Positions 10,909 to 21,874 of a stretch of DNA of 64,000 nucleotides are shown in pieces. This stretch comes from Serendipita indica DSM 11827 (lineage: Eukaryota > Basidiomycota > Agaricomycetes > Sebacinales > Serendipitaceae), in the NCBI GenBank assembly GCA_910890315.1, contig CAJVGD010000006.1, positions 310,001 to 374,000 of the forward strand, in the 5' to 3' direction. The notes under the pieces were generated by a model. That model was given only the letters and a program-made list of their open reading frames with translations. It was not told the DNA's origin and did not search any database. Numbering within the stretch: the stretch's first letter is position 1; each line of letters starts with the position of its first letter. The translations under genes were made by a program, and so were the position numbers.

Positions 10909-11063
10909 CCGAAACGTATTGAATTTGTTCCCGCGAATCTCAATGTATGCATCCCCGCAGCGTTTGGACAGCGGAATCCCGAGAGGACTGAGAATGATCG
11001 CCTATCGGAGGCGGAAGAAGGATTTGACGCGAGGCGATAGGACTGTGCCGCTTGGTAGGCTAT
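10104..11063. repeat. Near-identical ~960-base tract, partner of 2234-3194
   Basis: Second copy of the tract described at 2234-3194, in direct orientation 7.87 kb away. It ends at GGTAGGCTATGA, beyond which the two loci share nothing. The following ~155 bases form the upstream region of the urate oxidase gene. Confidence 0.9.
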
Positions 11064-11220
11064 GACGCCCCACCAAAACGACACCTTATCGCACATCGAA
11101 ATTGGCTTTAAGGCCTCGACCAGCCAGGCAGGTCCCGCCAAACTTGACCTCGACCACAACATACGGCTACTTTGTGGAAAGTTCTGACAAGTAAACGACG
11201 TTTAGGAATCTTCGAAGACC

Positions 11221-12711
11221 ATGTCTGAGCCACAAGTCAACGTCACACTTTCCGCGAACCGCTATGGCAAGGACAAAGTCCGGGTTCTGCGCGTTATCCG
11301 CCCTTCGACGCCTGGAGGAAAGCAAATTGTACTCGAGTACACCGTGCGTCTAATGATCGAAGGCGATTTCGCCACCAGGTAAGCGTGCTCGAGCTGAATG
11401 CCGAGGGGGCGTAGGTACTGACTTCATGACGCTGTTCTATGCTTCATCTACACACATTGGTGTCGATTATTCCGGCTTTTGATGGGGCCATTCTGGATAT
11501 CTGATCAACAATTTGATTTGGGTGGCGAATGCTGGATTAAAGCTATACACAAGCAGACAACTCTATGGTTGTACCTACGGATACAAGTAAGTCCAACGAC
11601 CGTCAGACTGGGGAATGTACTGACGACGAGCAGTGAAGAACACTGTCTACGGTAAATAATCCCACACCCAACACAACTACACGCAGCATGCTGAAGAGGC
11701 GCCAGTGTTTGCCAAAACGTCTCCTCATGTCGCCACGCCGGAGCTATTCGGTTTACACCTGGCGAGCCATATGGTGACAAAGTATCCGCATGTCACCAAG
11801 GCGTTTGTGGACATTGACTCGCTCAAGTGGTCGAGAATCCCGGTTCAGGGCGTCGAACACAAGCACTCGTTTGTACGGGACGGAGAAGAGAGAAGGACAA
11901 CGAGCGTCGAAGTGGATGGTACACAGGGCAAGGACAAGCTCGTGGGCAAAGTGACGAGCGGAATCCAGGATCTACTTGGTTCGTTGTACTCTAAAAGTGA
12001 TTGGGGAGAAGCTAATGGCCGATCAGTCCTCAAGTCGTCTGGTTCGGCATTTGAAAACTTTCACCAGGACGAGTACACGACCCTTATCCCGGTGTCTGAT
12101 CGCATCTTCTCGACTTCTGTGGATCTGAATTACACCTTTGAATTGCCAGCATTGGCTTTCGGATCAGTCGACAAATTAGAGGCTGTCGATATCGAAGCCC
12201 AATTCAACCGGGTCGCGGCAAGTGCAAAGGAGACGACACTCGAGGTGTTTGCAGTGGATGAGAGCGCAAGCGTGCAGGCGAGACCTTCTTCAATGCTGTC
12301 CAAGTGGGACTCTGGCTGAACAGTCCTCCTAGGCGACGCTATACAAGATGGCGACGGACATTATCCGCAAGAACCCCAGCGTGGGCACGGTGAGCTACAA
12401 GCTCCCGAATAAGCACTATATCCGTGAGTCGAGCTCGTCCGCGCGCTCCGTCCGATTGGCAAAGGAGAGGGCGACGTATCCCACGGGGACGGGGCGTGCG
12501 AGAAGCATGGACACAATAGACTGAAGTCCGTATTTCAGCTGTCGACCTGTCGTACATGAAGCTCGATAATCTCAAGCCGGCGGATGCAGAGGTGTTTTGC
12601 CCCGTCGCGGCGCCGAGGTACGTGCTGATTCTTTTGGTTTGGTTGCTACAGCCGGGAGGTACTGATTGTTTCGCTAGTGGGTATATCACGGCGACGGTTT
12701 CGCGCGCATGA
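11221..12711 (+). CDS. uaZ: Urate oxidase (uricase)
   Basis: Oxidises urate to 5-hydroxyisourate in purine breakdown, normally in peroxisomes. It starts MSEPQVNVTLSANRYGKDKV. Exons then give YTQADNSMVVPTDTMKNTVY, VFAKTSPHVATPELFGLHLA, HKHSFVRDGEERRTTSVEVD, VLKSSGSAFENFHQDEYTTL, DRIFSTSVDLNY, ATLYKMATDIIRKNPSVGTV, and a C-terminal part with LPNKHYIPVDLSYMKLDN. The catalytic residues expected for the family are visible: Lys in YGKDKV, Thr in PTDT, and His in NKHY. Length is about 300 residues, normal for the family. The intron at 12278-12332 has a GC donor (CAG|GCGAGA), required to keep the SVQATLYKM junction. The last residues are SRA, a weak variant of the peroxisomal SKL-type signal. The upstream sequence abuts the duplicated B tract. 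Confidence 0.93.
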
Positions 12712-13084
12712 GACACGGCTACTCTGGCGAGAAGAGAGAATTTCCAACGGAGTGCAAACGGGTCGAATGGAGTACAAACGGAGTGCAAAGAGTATTAACA
12801 AACTGTAGTTACAGAATAAACGAGAGCGCTGAGCGTGAGGCTGGTGTGACGTCAGGGTATATACGACTCGGCTTGAAGAGGCCTCGCTCGTCGCTTTCAA
12901 ACTCTGACCCGTTCATCTCCACCGCTCCAGCGCCGACACTCTCCAAAGCCCCTCTGCGGCATCTGTAAACGCACGAGAAATCTCCTGGGAGAGCTAGAAG
13001 CAGCGCTGAATCACCACCGACTGCGCCACGGGAGAAAAGCCCCAGCGCGCAGAGAATCCACGATAAACTCACGGCTGTTACGCA
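12712..13084. promoter_or_regulatory. Intergenic, putative promoter of the C2H2 gene
   Basis: Non-coding stretch with a GGTATATACG box at about 12857, before the zinc-finger gene. No other gene was seen. Confidence 0.3.
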
Positions 13085-16028
13085 ATGGGAGGAGATCACA
13101 AATGCCCCGTTTGCGGCTCTACGTTTACTCGTAGCCAGCATGTCGCTCGCCACATGCGTTCCCGTACGTCGCTCTCCTCCACCGTCAAACGACTACTGAT
13201 CCCGTCTACAGACACCGGCGACCGTCCGTACAAATGCGTCCATTGCGGCGATCAGTTTGCAAGAAGGTGCGCGATACGCTACGCGAATGGGCCACTTCGC
13301 TCACAACGCTCCTCGTCCGTCTAGTGATTTGCTCTCCAGACACGTCAACAAGTGCCATACAAACGAAAAGAAAAACCCAAATGCGCCTCAAGGTGCGGGA
13401 AATGCCCGCAGAAAGGGCCGCCAGCCCTCGATGAGCGGTCCTATCGACGCGCCTCCCATCATCCCACCAAACCCGCTCTTCAACGACGTTCTGAACCCAT
13501 ATCAGCACCATATCAACGCTGTAAACGACCCCTTTTCGTCATCCCGCCTCCCCTCGGCTCCGCTATACGCCCAGTCACCCGTCAATGCCTTGCACAACAC
13601 TGCGAGGCGATATTCGCTAGCCCAGTCTGTCGAGGGACTCGATCCTCCATCGCTCTCGTCGTCCTCGCTCGCCTCGACGTCGTCTGCATCCGCTTCTCTG
13701 GACAGCCTTCCCCATGAGCCTGTCTTCCACGTCCCTCCAACTCACTCATATGCCTCGTCGCAGTCACTCTCCTCTGCCTTGCATGGTCTCACCGACGTCA
13801 ACCGTCAGTGGAATCTCCCACCGCATCCCCACCAGCCACCCTCGCAGCATCCGGTGCACTACAATGGCTACACCTTTGACGATGGACAATCAGATGACCC
13901 CTCAAGAGGATTCAAGCAGGATCCAGTGTTCAACTCGATGCTCCCAAACCAGCCCTACAACGATCTCCCGACGCCGCTGGCATACCCAAGTATGTCGTAC
14001 GGGCTCTCGCGATCGGCAGGCGTGGATCCGTTTATTCCGAGCAACCCCGCCGATGTTCCGAATGCACAACCGCAATTGAGCCACCAGCCACCGCCGTCGT
14101 TTGATGGGCAGCACGCTCAGCGATTTGTCGATGGACAACAGAGGGGAGAAGGAGGTTTTTCGTCGGCGTTTGGACTCATGTCTCTCGAAGACGCCGCTGT
14201 GCTGGCGGGCATGGCCCCAGATGGCGTCCCCTTTTTCGAAAATGCAATGGGAATGCCCTCGGGTGTAGTAAATGCTACCGACGTCCAGACACCCAATACA
14301 CGCGAGAGAGAGATTAATGCACTACGCGAAATGTGGGCCTCGTTTCTCAAGGATCCGACGACAGGCCTTCGACCAGACGGAACGGAAATGCCACGTCCTG
14401 AGTTCCCCATCCCAGCGACTGCAGGTGGAAATAATGGAGCCACGTCGACTGCTGGGAATCACCCTTCTATGCACTTGCATAGACGGTCGAGCTCGTATGG
14501 CGGGACGACAAAGGGTATGGGCCTCTCGGTTTTGAAGAGTCCACCACTACCACACATGCCAACCGCTCAGCAAACGCTCCAAGGTGGTGCAAACGTGGTC
14601 CAGAAGCTCGAAGAAAAGGCGTCGGGCATCTCGTCGAATGCGCAAGAGACCAACATGAACCAGCAAACACACATTGCTCAAGTTGCTCAGGGAGAAAATC
14701 TAAAGAGCTACGAGGAGGCTGTATTAGCTCGAAAGGCACCAGTCCTCAAGTTGCCGGCAAAGTTGAAGACAAAGGATTCTTCATCATCGACGGGAAGCGG
14801 TAGCAGTCTATCAACAACAGGAGGATCACTTCTTCCGTCACTTACCTCGAGTTCCATCTTACCACCTCTCCCGTCAAGCTCTGGTACATCATCTATCCTA
14901 CCCTCCATTGCCTCATCACGATCGGGAACGGCGACGCTTGGAGGTAGCGTTGGAAGTCTATTCCAAAATCAGCAAGCACTCCCGACTGCAGCAGGTGCGA
15001 GTGCGGTTCCCGTTGGATCGACGCCGCTCCAGGCGCATCTCTCTGGCCAGTATCATCCGCTCACCCAGCAAGCCCTGGCGCAGCAACAAGCATCGATGGC
15101 AGACAGACCTATGATTGCCATGCCCCGGCCACGTTCGAGATCACGGCCGTCTACGGCAAGTGGTGCTCCGACCCGTCCTACTAGTGCAGTCGCCTCGGCT
15201 GGACCAAACGGTGCACAACAGGGCGTTTCGACAAATAGCCAACCGCCTTCACGACCTGGTACGGCATCTTCGAATGGAGGTGCAGGGCTTGCTGGCACCC
15301 ACGCCTCTCCACCACATCCACAAGCGCAATCGCAGCCCAACTCGCGTCCTTCAACCTCGCACGCGCATTACGTCGGCCACTCGGCTGTCTCCCCTTCACA
15401 TACGTTTGCGTTCATGCCTCCACCTCCGAATCACGCACCCCCCATGCCAGGACAGGCCTTTCAGCCTGGTAGCCTTCCGAACGAATCCAGCATGGCCGCG
15501 GCAATGGCAGCTGCCGGTGGCTCTGCCACTGGACCGATTGTCGTACCAGAGAGTCCAGTGACGGGCAACCGACCCTCGTACAAACGTCTTGCCTCGCAGC
15601 ATCTCGAACCAGCGTCGACAAAACGACCACACATTCGGCGCGGCGACACGAATTTCAACCCAACCGTCACGAGCCCCGGGAATGCAAGTAATGGGAATGC
15701 AAATAGTGCCATGGAGGAAGACGGATTCGAGTCTGAGGGTAGCGTGGGTGGGAGCGAGCGTAGTTTTGGACACTATCAGCGTCATCCACGACCATACCCG
15801 CTCGGGATGAAGTCTCCCACAATGGCGAATATGCCACCCGTCTCTGGGTCGGGATACCCTGGCCATGGATTCAATGGTTCCGGCCTGGGGATGATGTCGC
15901 CTGCTGGGATGAGGAGGATGAGCGAACCGGCCGTCGCGGCTCCCCGCATGGCCATGCGTCTCCCACCTGCAGCTGCACAAGTCTCTGTCGGACCTCCGAG
16001 TGGTGGGAGCAATAACACCTCGGTCTAG
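13085..16028 (+). CDS. C2H2 zinc-finger transcription factor with long disordered tail
   Basis: Nuclear DNA-binding regulator. It starts MGGDHKCPVCGSTFTRSQHV. An intron at about 13163-13211 splits the finger linker, giving HTGDRPYKCVHCGDQFAR. A second intron at 13267-13324 joins ARSDLLSRHVNKCH. The result is two tandem C2H2 fingers (C-x2-C-x12-H-x3-H, then C-x2-C-x12-H-x4-C/H type) separated by a TGDRPY linker. The rest, about 880 residues, is one exon of low complexity: runs of Ser, Pro, Gln and Ala, a short conserved-looking NALREMWASFLKDPTTG segment about residue 400, and a basic KRPHIRRG patch near the end. The fingers give a confident class but no target or ortholog. It is convergent with CCT5, leaving about 330 bases between the stops. 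Confidence 0.85.
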
Positions 16029-16354
16029 GAGAGGGACGTGAGACGACGTGCGCGCCGCTAGTCTAAGAAAAGTTATCTATCCTGAACTTTATTCCGAACT
16101 CTTAATATGTCCCTAAAAGTTCCTTTCACCCAAGTCGGTCTCATGACTCTATTCCCCCTTTGCCCTTTTCTATTCGCCTTTCTCAAAGTGTGGTCCCCCA
16201 ATCTTGTGTATTATAGCGACGAAACGCGCGTCTGGTTTTGGATTCACTTCTTTGTGTATACTATCGGATGCGAAACGAAGCGGCTCTCTTCTCTGCAGAC
16301 TTTCCCATCTTCGTTTGAGCATCAGGCCCTTGTCACCCAGGCAGTGGACTGGCT

Positions 16355-18531
16355 TTACTCGTCCGACGGGCCCGACATGATTACATCGTCTGTTCCAAGA
16401 TTAAAGTCACGTCTGGAATTCTACGAGGAAAAGCGCACCAATTTTGAGCACGGCTCGGACAAGCTGAGTGGCGAGAAGGTACTGCTGGCGTTTCGAGATG
16501 AGAGGGTCATAGACATACTGCTCCTTCATATCTGCACATCGCCCATAAATCAGTTATCAATGTCGTCCTGTTACAACTGAGAGACGAACCATTGTGCCCT
16601 CGCCCAACGCAATCGACACCAAGTCGCGAACTCTTTTGCGTGACTTGTTGACTCTTGATATTCGCGAGCGTCTCGATGGGTGGTAAACCGCTGTTCTCCG
16701 CCAAGGCGAGTGGAACAGCGTCAAGAGCAGCAGAGAATGCACGCATGGCGTACTGTTCGATACTTGGTATCTATAGCCCCGTCAATGCCATGGCCGTTAT
16801 ACAAGAAGCATGGGGTAAGGGAAGGCATACCTCGTCGGCTGCTTTTGCCACCGCAAGGGAACAACTTATCTCTGCAGATCCACCACCGTATACGACACGA
16901 TTATCCACAACCAAGTTTCGCACAACGCACAACGCATCATGAAGTGCGCGCTTTGCTTCATCGACAATCTAATCGCACATAAGATGAGACTTGTGAGCGG
17001 ACAAGAAGAGAGACGAACCATCTTGTTGCTACCACGGACGAAAATGGTGACAGCGCGTGTGTTTGCACACTCTTCGATGACCATCATCTTGTCCCGTGTA
17101 GTTCCAAACGAGATTTCCCGCACGACACCGGCCCTGCCGAGCTTTTCTGATGACAAGTCTTCGAAGCGAGGCACAATACGACCATTGGTGGCGATGGCAA
17201 TCAACTACCAAATTCCGTAAGACGAAAAGTAGGTTGAAGAAAATAAGGGTTAGTACCTCAATCTCTGGCCCACCGACCCATCGTACGGCAGGTAGGTCAT
17301 TTTGCATCAACAAGTGATTTGCTTCGTCGTCGAATCCCCATTGGCAAATGACCAGATTTGCACCAGCGTCCTTGACCATCTTGATCATGTCTGCAAACTT
17401 TTCCTTTTCATACTCTTTGAGCTTGTTGTACTCTTCTACCGACGTAATGTCAAGCTTGTGCTTTGTCTTTGGCCGCGGTGGTTCAAATGGACAGGTGAGG
17501 ATGGCAAGCTTGGCATCGTGGACGGTACGTGGCATTTGCGGATGTGACATGTCCTTGTCGAGGAGTACACCCTTGATGAGCGTCGTGTCTTCGAGTCCGC
17601 CACCCACTTTGCCGTCGACTTTGATTAGATCAAACGGCACATCCCGTCGTTCCATGTCTGCTACCGTTAGTACTGCGTCGACAGCAATCTCTGCAAACTT
17701 TTGATGTGCCTTGGACACGCTGCATGAGGTAAGGGAAAAGTTGGATCCGAGCAGTGGATGCACGTACATTTTGGATCCTAGACTCGTCATGGCTGCTTTG
17801 AGGAGGTTCCCACTGTTCTCCTTGGTGTATTCTATGCGGTCGGAGATGCTTTCCAAATGGTTGACAGCGACCGCGCAAGCTCGCTCGAATCCATCCGCTA
17901 TCCGCATAGGATGCAGTCCACGATCTAATAGCTCTTCACTCTGCTCTAGCAGGGCACCAGCAAGTACTAGAACGAGGATTAAGATCGTCTTGAGGTAAGC
18001 CGATAAAAAAGACGCACCGACGACGCCAGTCGTTCCGTCTCCAATCTCGTCATCTTGACTCTTTGAGAGTTGTACGAGTAGCTTGGCAATCTGATGCTCG
18101 ACCTCCATCTGGCCGAGGATGGTGGCGCCGTCGTTTGTGATGGTGATTTCACCATCAGGCGATATGAGGATCTTGTCGAGACCTAGTAAGGTAGAATGAT
18201 ACGGTGAACACTCTACTTTCTGCGCGATATCGACCGCGCACCTCTTGGTCCCAACGATGTCCGCACAATATTGGCGACGGTACGCGCAGCTAGGATATGT
18301 GACTGGAAAGACGCGCAAATGTTAGCAAGTCAGTTCTCCATGGCAAAGGTGTAGCCACCTTGATGGCCTCGATTCCATGGCTACGCGTTTTCTTTGCTTG
18401 CTCACGCAAGATGATAAAAGGGCGTCCATACTGCGCTCACGGTGTCTCAGTCAGTTCAAAACGACAGAATACGGTGATTGTACCTCGTCTGTCGCGTAGA
18501 CAGCTTCGTGATTGGCTAGGTCAGCGGCCAT
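16355..18531 (-). CDS. CCT5: T-complex protein 1 subunit epsilon (CCT5)
   Basis: Subunit of the cytosolic CCT/TRiC chaperonin, which folds actin, tubulin and other proteins using ATP. It starts [16 protein letters not shown] at 18531, followed by [40 protein letters not shown], and [20 protein letters not shown]. The chaperonin phosphate-binding motif GDGTT lies in [12 protein letters not shown]. The epsilon type is supported by [20 protein letters not shown] and the apical part ([20 protein letters not shown]). The 3' exons carry [40 protein letters not shown] and [17 protein letters not shown], ending [11 protein letters not shown] with TAA at 16355-16357. The gene has about ten short introns. 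Length (~550 residues) fits the family. Confidence 0.95.
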
Positions 18532-18590
18532 GGTAAGGGTTCAAGTGTGGCTAAACGGTTGGACATTCGAAAACTCTAGCTAGATCGGTA

Positions 18591-19509
18591 TTATTCCATG
18601 GAACGAAGTGTTTTGATATCTGGTACGACTCCCTTTTCCTTGACCAGCCATTCTACAATCTCGGTTGCACCCTCTTTGACGGCCACTCCCAACATGACAT
18701 TATCAACAACAACGAGATCCGTCTTCTTCTGAACTCCCTTTCTAGCGTTTGAAGACCTGATCTGTCGTCTGGTTGTAGGCGTCCCTTCCACGAGAAGCTT
18801 GACAAGAGAAAGGTCTCGTTGCTGTATGGCGAGTAACACGGCCATTTTCTGGTTCCGTGAAGGGTCTGCTTTATGTGCAAGCAAGAGATTGATTAGACGC
18901 CTATTCTTCGCTTGAACGGCCTTGATGAGCGGATAGCCGTCGTGTGAGTTGGAGTCGGGGAGCAGTGCTTGGGTCTTTTCCGTCCCCGAATATGAGACGG
19001 GTGGTAGTTTGTATAGCGATTCTAGAAATGTAAACGTTGCGTCGTCCTTGATTGAATTCTTGTCCTTGTCAGGTTCCAGGCTGCGAAATAGTCGACGGGG
19101 CAGCCGGAATAGCCGTACTGGTGTCTCTACAACTGGAGGAGCATTGACTGTCTGCCGTGGATTTGGGTACAGATGACGGTACGGTCGGGGGACGATGATT
19201 AGGAATCGCTCAAAGACGTCGGGCGTGCAGAGTGGATACTTGAGGACATGGGAGATGAGACCGGCGAGATCCAATGTGGTGTTCTCGTGTCGATAGAACA
19301 GATAGCGAGCAGAGATGGACCGTGGTGCATTTTTCATGGTGGCGTAGAGCGACCGGTTCGTCAGAGGGAATGCAGGATTGAGTGCCCATAGATGTATTGA
19401 ATACAGTAGCTGTTAGAAGGCGTCAGTAGACCAGCAGGAACGGGGGATCGAGCGTCACCTCGGCAGGCAATGCAGTTATTGACCATTTGGAGCCTGATAC
19501 ATGAGTCAT
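18591..19509 (-). CDS. F-box-like/ankyrin-repeat protein
   Basis: It starts MTHVSGSKWSITALPAEV at 19509. One intron (about 19411-19458) follows, then LLYSIHLWALNPAFPLTNRS opens the long exon. The N-terminal LPAEVLLYSIHLWALNPAF resembles the LPxExLxxI pattern of F-boxes, but weakly. The C-terminal half has ankyrin-like repeats: GYPLIKAVQAKNRRLINLLL, AVLLAIQQRDLSLVKLLVEG, and LGVAVKEGATEIVEWLVKE. Such proteins often present substrates to SCF ubiquitin ligases, but the partner is unknown. The stop lies about 60 bases from the CCT5 start on the same strand. No signal peptide or membrane segment. Confidence 0.7.
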
Positions 19510-19826
19510 CGCTGTAAGATGTAAGGAAATTCTAAGGAATCTGGCGGTAAGTGGATAGTGCCACCAGCGTGGCTGGAGCCAAGAGATTTGTACAAGTGGC
19601 CGAAACACCGGGTTAACATTTACAGTACATTTACAGTAATGCTGTTCCATAAATTCGTCATATCAGGATTCTATTCGCATCGGAGTTTCATGCTGGGCCG
19701 GTGCGGCTGTGCAGGAGCTGGCAAAGGTACCCATTTCATCTCGACTCTCGCCTCTTGGTCTCGTCCTCTACTCGGCGAGGCCGTCGAGTACGCCCTCTTG
19801 TATATTTATCGCCAGAAAAACAGTTC

Positions 19827-21792
19827 ATGGACCACTTTCTCTTCAAAGTAAACGTTACTTGGACCTCGGTACGTCCCATCGCGCCTACGACATCTCCAAC
19901 CCAGCTCCAGGCGTAGACCCAATTTGCTGACATTAAACCACTTATATGTAGCCCTTTTTCGTGTATACCCCTGCTGATCAATGGTACAATGGCATCACAA
20001 ACAAGAACGATAGCGTCGCTTCATTCAACTTTCGAGGTAACGTCGTTCTTCCACCTGCTTCAGATTTACTGAGTACTCCCTTCACAGGAAACGGTGTGAA
20101 ACTGTTTGGCTCGACAAATGCAACGTACACCACGCAGGTCGACGACATGGCCTCGCAACCGGCGAACCCACGGTCGTTCAACTACACATCGGGAGAAATC
20201 CCTTCCAACCTCGCGTGTGAAGACGGAAAACCCTGGGGATGTACCGTCATGGCCGAGTACCACGACTTGGATCCGTCAGTCAACCATACCTTTACACTCC
20301 AGTCCAAGTTCAACGAGAACACCTCTGGAGACGATATAAATATTCTGGGAATGCAGGTTCTGTATGATACAGGTCTCACGGCGTAAGCGCCCATTCATCG
20401 GGGTCACAGTGTCTGACACTTGGCAGCGACGCGAAGCAGCAGATCAACGAAGTCCCCATGGAAGACAACCGACTCGTTTACGCAGGAAGTTGGCAAAATA
20501 TAACATATGATCCTTCGCAGTACCGCATCAGTAGGGTTCCTGGATCGACAATTACATTTCCGTTTAGTGGTGAGTTTATTTTCTATCACTCTCGCTTGTC
20601 GTCCGACACAATTTTCCAGGTTATGCAATTTATGTCTGGGGAACTACAGATATCTTCACGAGCAGGCTCTCCGTCTCTCTCGACGGACAAACCCATGATA
20701 TGCCAGCACCCTCATCAAAATACCCAGATCCCTACTGTTTACTATGGTATTATGCCGGGCTCGACCAAACTGCTCGGCATACGGTCGTCGTCACCAACCC
20801 GGACACCGCTGGGCTCATCATCAGGGGCTTCACTGTCATCAGACTTGTGGACCCACAAAAGTATGTATCCTCGACGTAAACAGGCTTGATTCTCAATTCG
20901 ATTTAGCCCTGGTGATTCTGTGCCACCGACTTCCCAACCGAATCGACTCTCCACAGGAGCAATCGCGGGGATTGTAGTGGGTGTCGTCTTTATTCTCTGT
21001 CTCGCAGTTGCAGCATTTTTCGTATACCGCCGGATACAACATAGACGCGTTCAATTCGAGAAGGACTCTTCGGCACCCTCTGCCCAACCTCTCACGGGCA
21101 CAAGCGCATCAAGTAGTAGTAGGTTTGGACAGGTCACACCTTGGTCGGGGCCAACTACACCGAGCGGATTTATGCAAACCCCTCAATCGTCTGTAGCACC
21201 AACCCCCCACTACCCGCCATATCGCATCGACGAAACAAGGGTTCCTAACAGTGCGGCAACAACAAAAACTTGGATACCTTTTTGGACAGAGACCGCTGGA
21301 CCGAGTCACGTCGGCAACTCTGCTCGACAGTATGCATCAACGAGTACTCAAAGCCCTCTGACTCCTGGGTTCAATTCACCAGGAGCTGGCGTTTACGGGC
21401 TGGAGCATCGCAAGCCACCATTGGATCTCGGTGGGCCATTAAACACACCGCAGACGGAAAGAGGCATCGCAGTCTTTGTCACTGCGCCAAGTTCATCGGG
21501 ACATGGGCAAAGCGGGTCGGAGAGGCCTACAGGATCAGGATCGGGGTCAGGGTCTCGAGGAGCAATGCTCGATTCAGAGATGGCTCAGACGGATGTGATG
21601 AGTGCGCAGGAACATTTAGATCGCTCGGCTACGCCACCACCTGCCTATGAATACAGAGCGCAGCCGGGATCGAGCGCTAGTGCGCCGGATGAAGAAGAGC
21701 AAGAGCGAAGACGGAGAACAGACGAGGAAAGGCGAAGAAGGAGAGATGCAAAGACAGCATCTGGCTCTGGTCTCGGTCTGATGAACGATTGA
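19827..21792 (+). CDS. Single-pass membrane protein with two lectin-like ectodomain repeats
   Basis: Agaricomycete-type surface protein. The model starts MDHFLFKVNVTWTS. An intron (about 19871-19951) joins PFFVYTPADQWYNGITN. Exons continue FRGNGVKLFGSTNATYTTQV, TADAKQQINEVPMEDNRLVY, GYAIYVWGTTDIFTSRLSV and NPGDSVPPTSQPNRLSTG. Two similar beta-rich ectodomain units are visible: each has a YTP/YDP-like start, then a GNGVKLFG or GYAIYVWG strand, then a VLYDTGL or GFTVIRLVD strand. This resembles galactose-binding-like folds seen in this family. The membrane span is AIAGIVVGVVFILCLAVAAF, followed by basic YRRIQHRR and a ~270-residue Ser/Gly/Pro-rich tail ending in a charged helix. No cleavable signal peptide was found. 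Role unknown; possibly cell-surface sensing. Confidence 0.65.
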
Positions 21793-21874
21793 ATGATCCC
21801 TCACGGTTCTCAATTGGGTGCTAGATTATCTAGATATCGTTATCTGTTCGAAGAGTGTATAATATCCTCAATGA

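Noticed and set aside
15396-15980. 194-residue minus-strand frame inside the C2H2 gene
   Set aside because: Mirror of a low-complexity, GC-rich coding exon.
16107-16580. Plus-strand frame of 157 residues downstream of the C2H2 gene
   Set aside because: It overlaps the last two exons of CCT5 on the other strand, whose C terminus ([13 protein letters not shown]) is clear.
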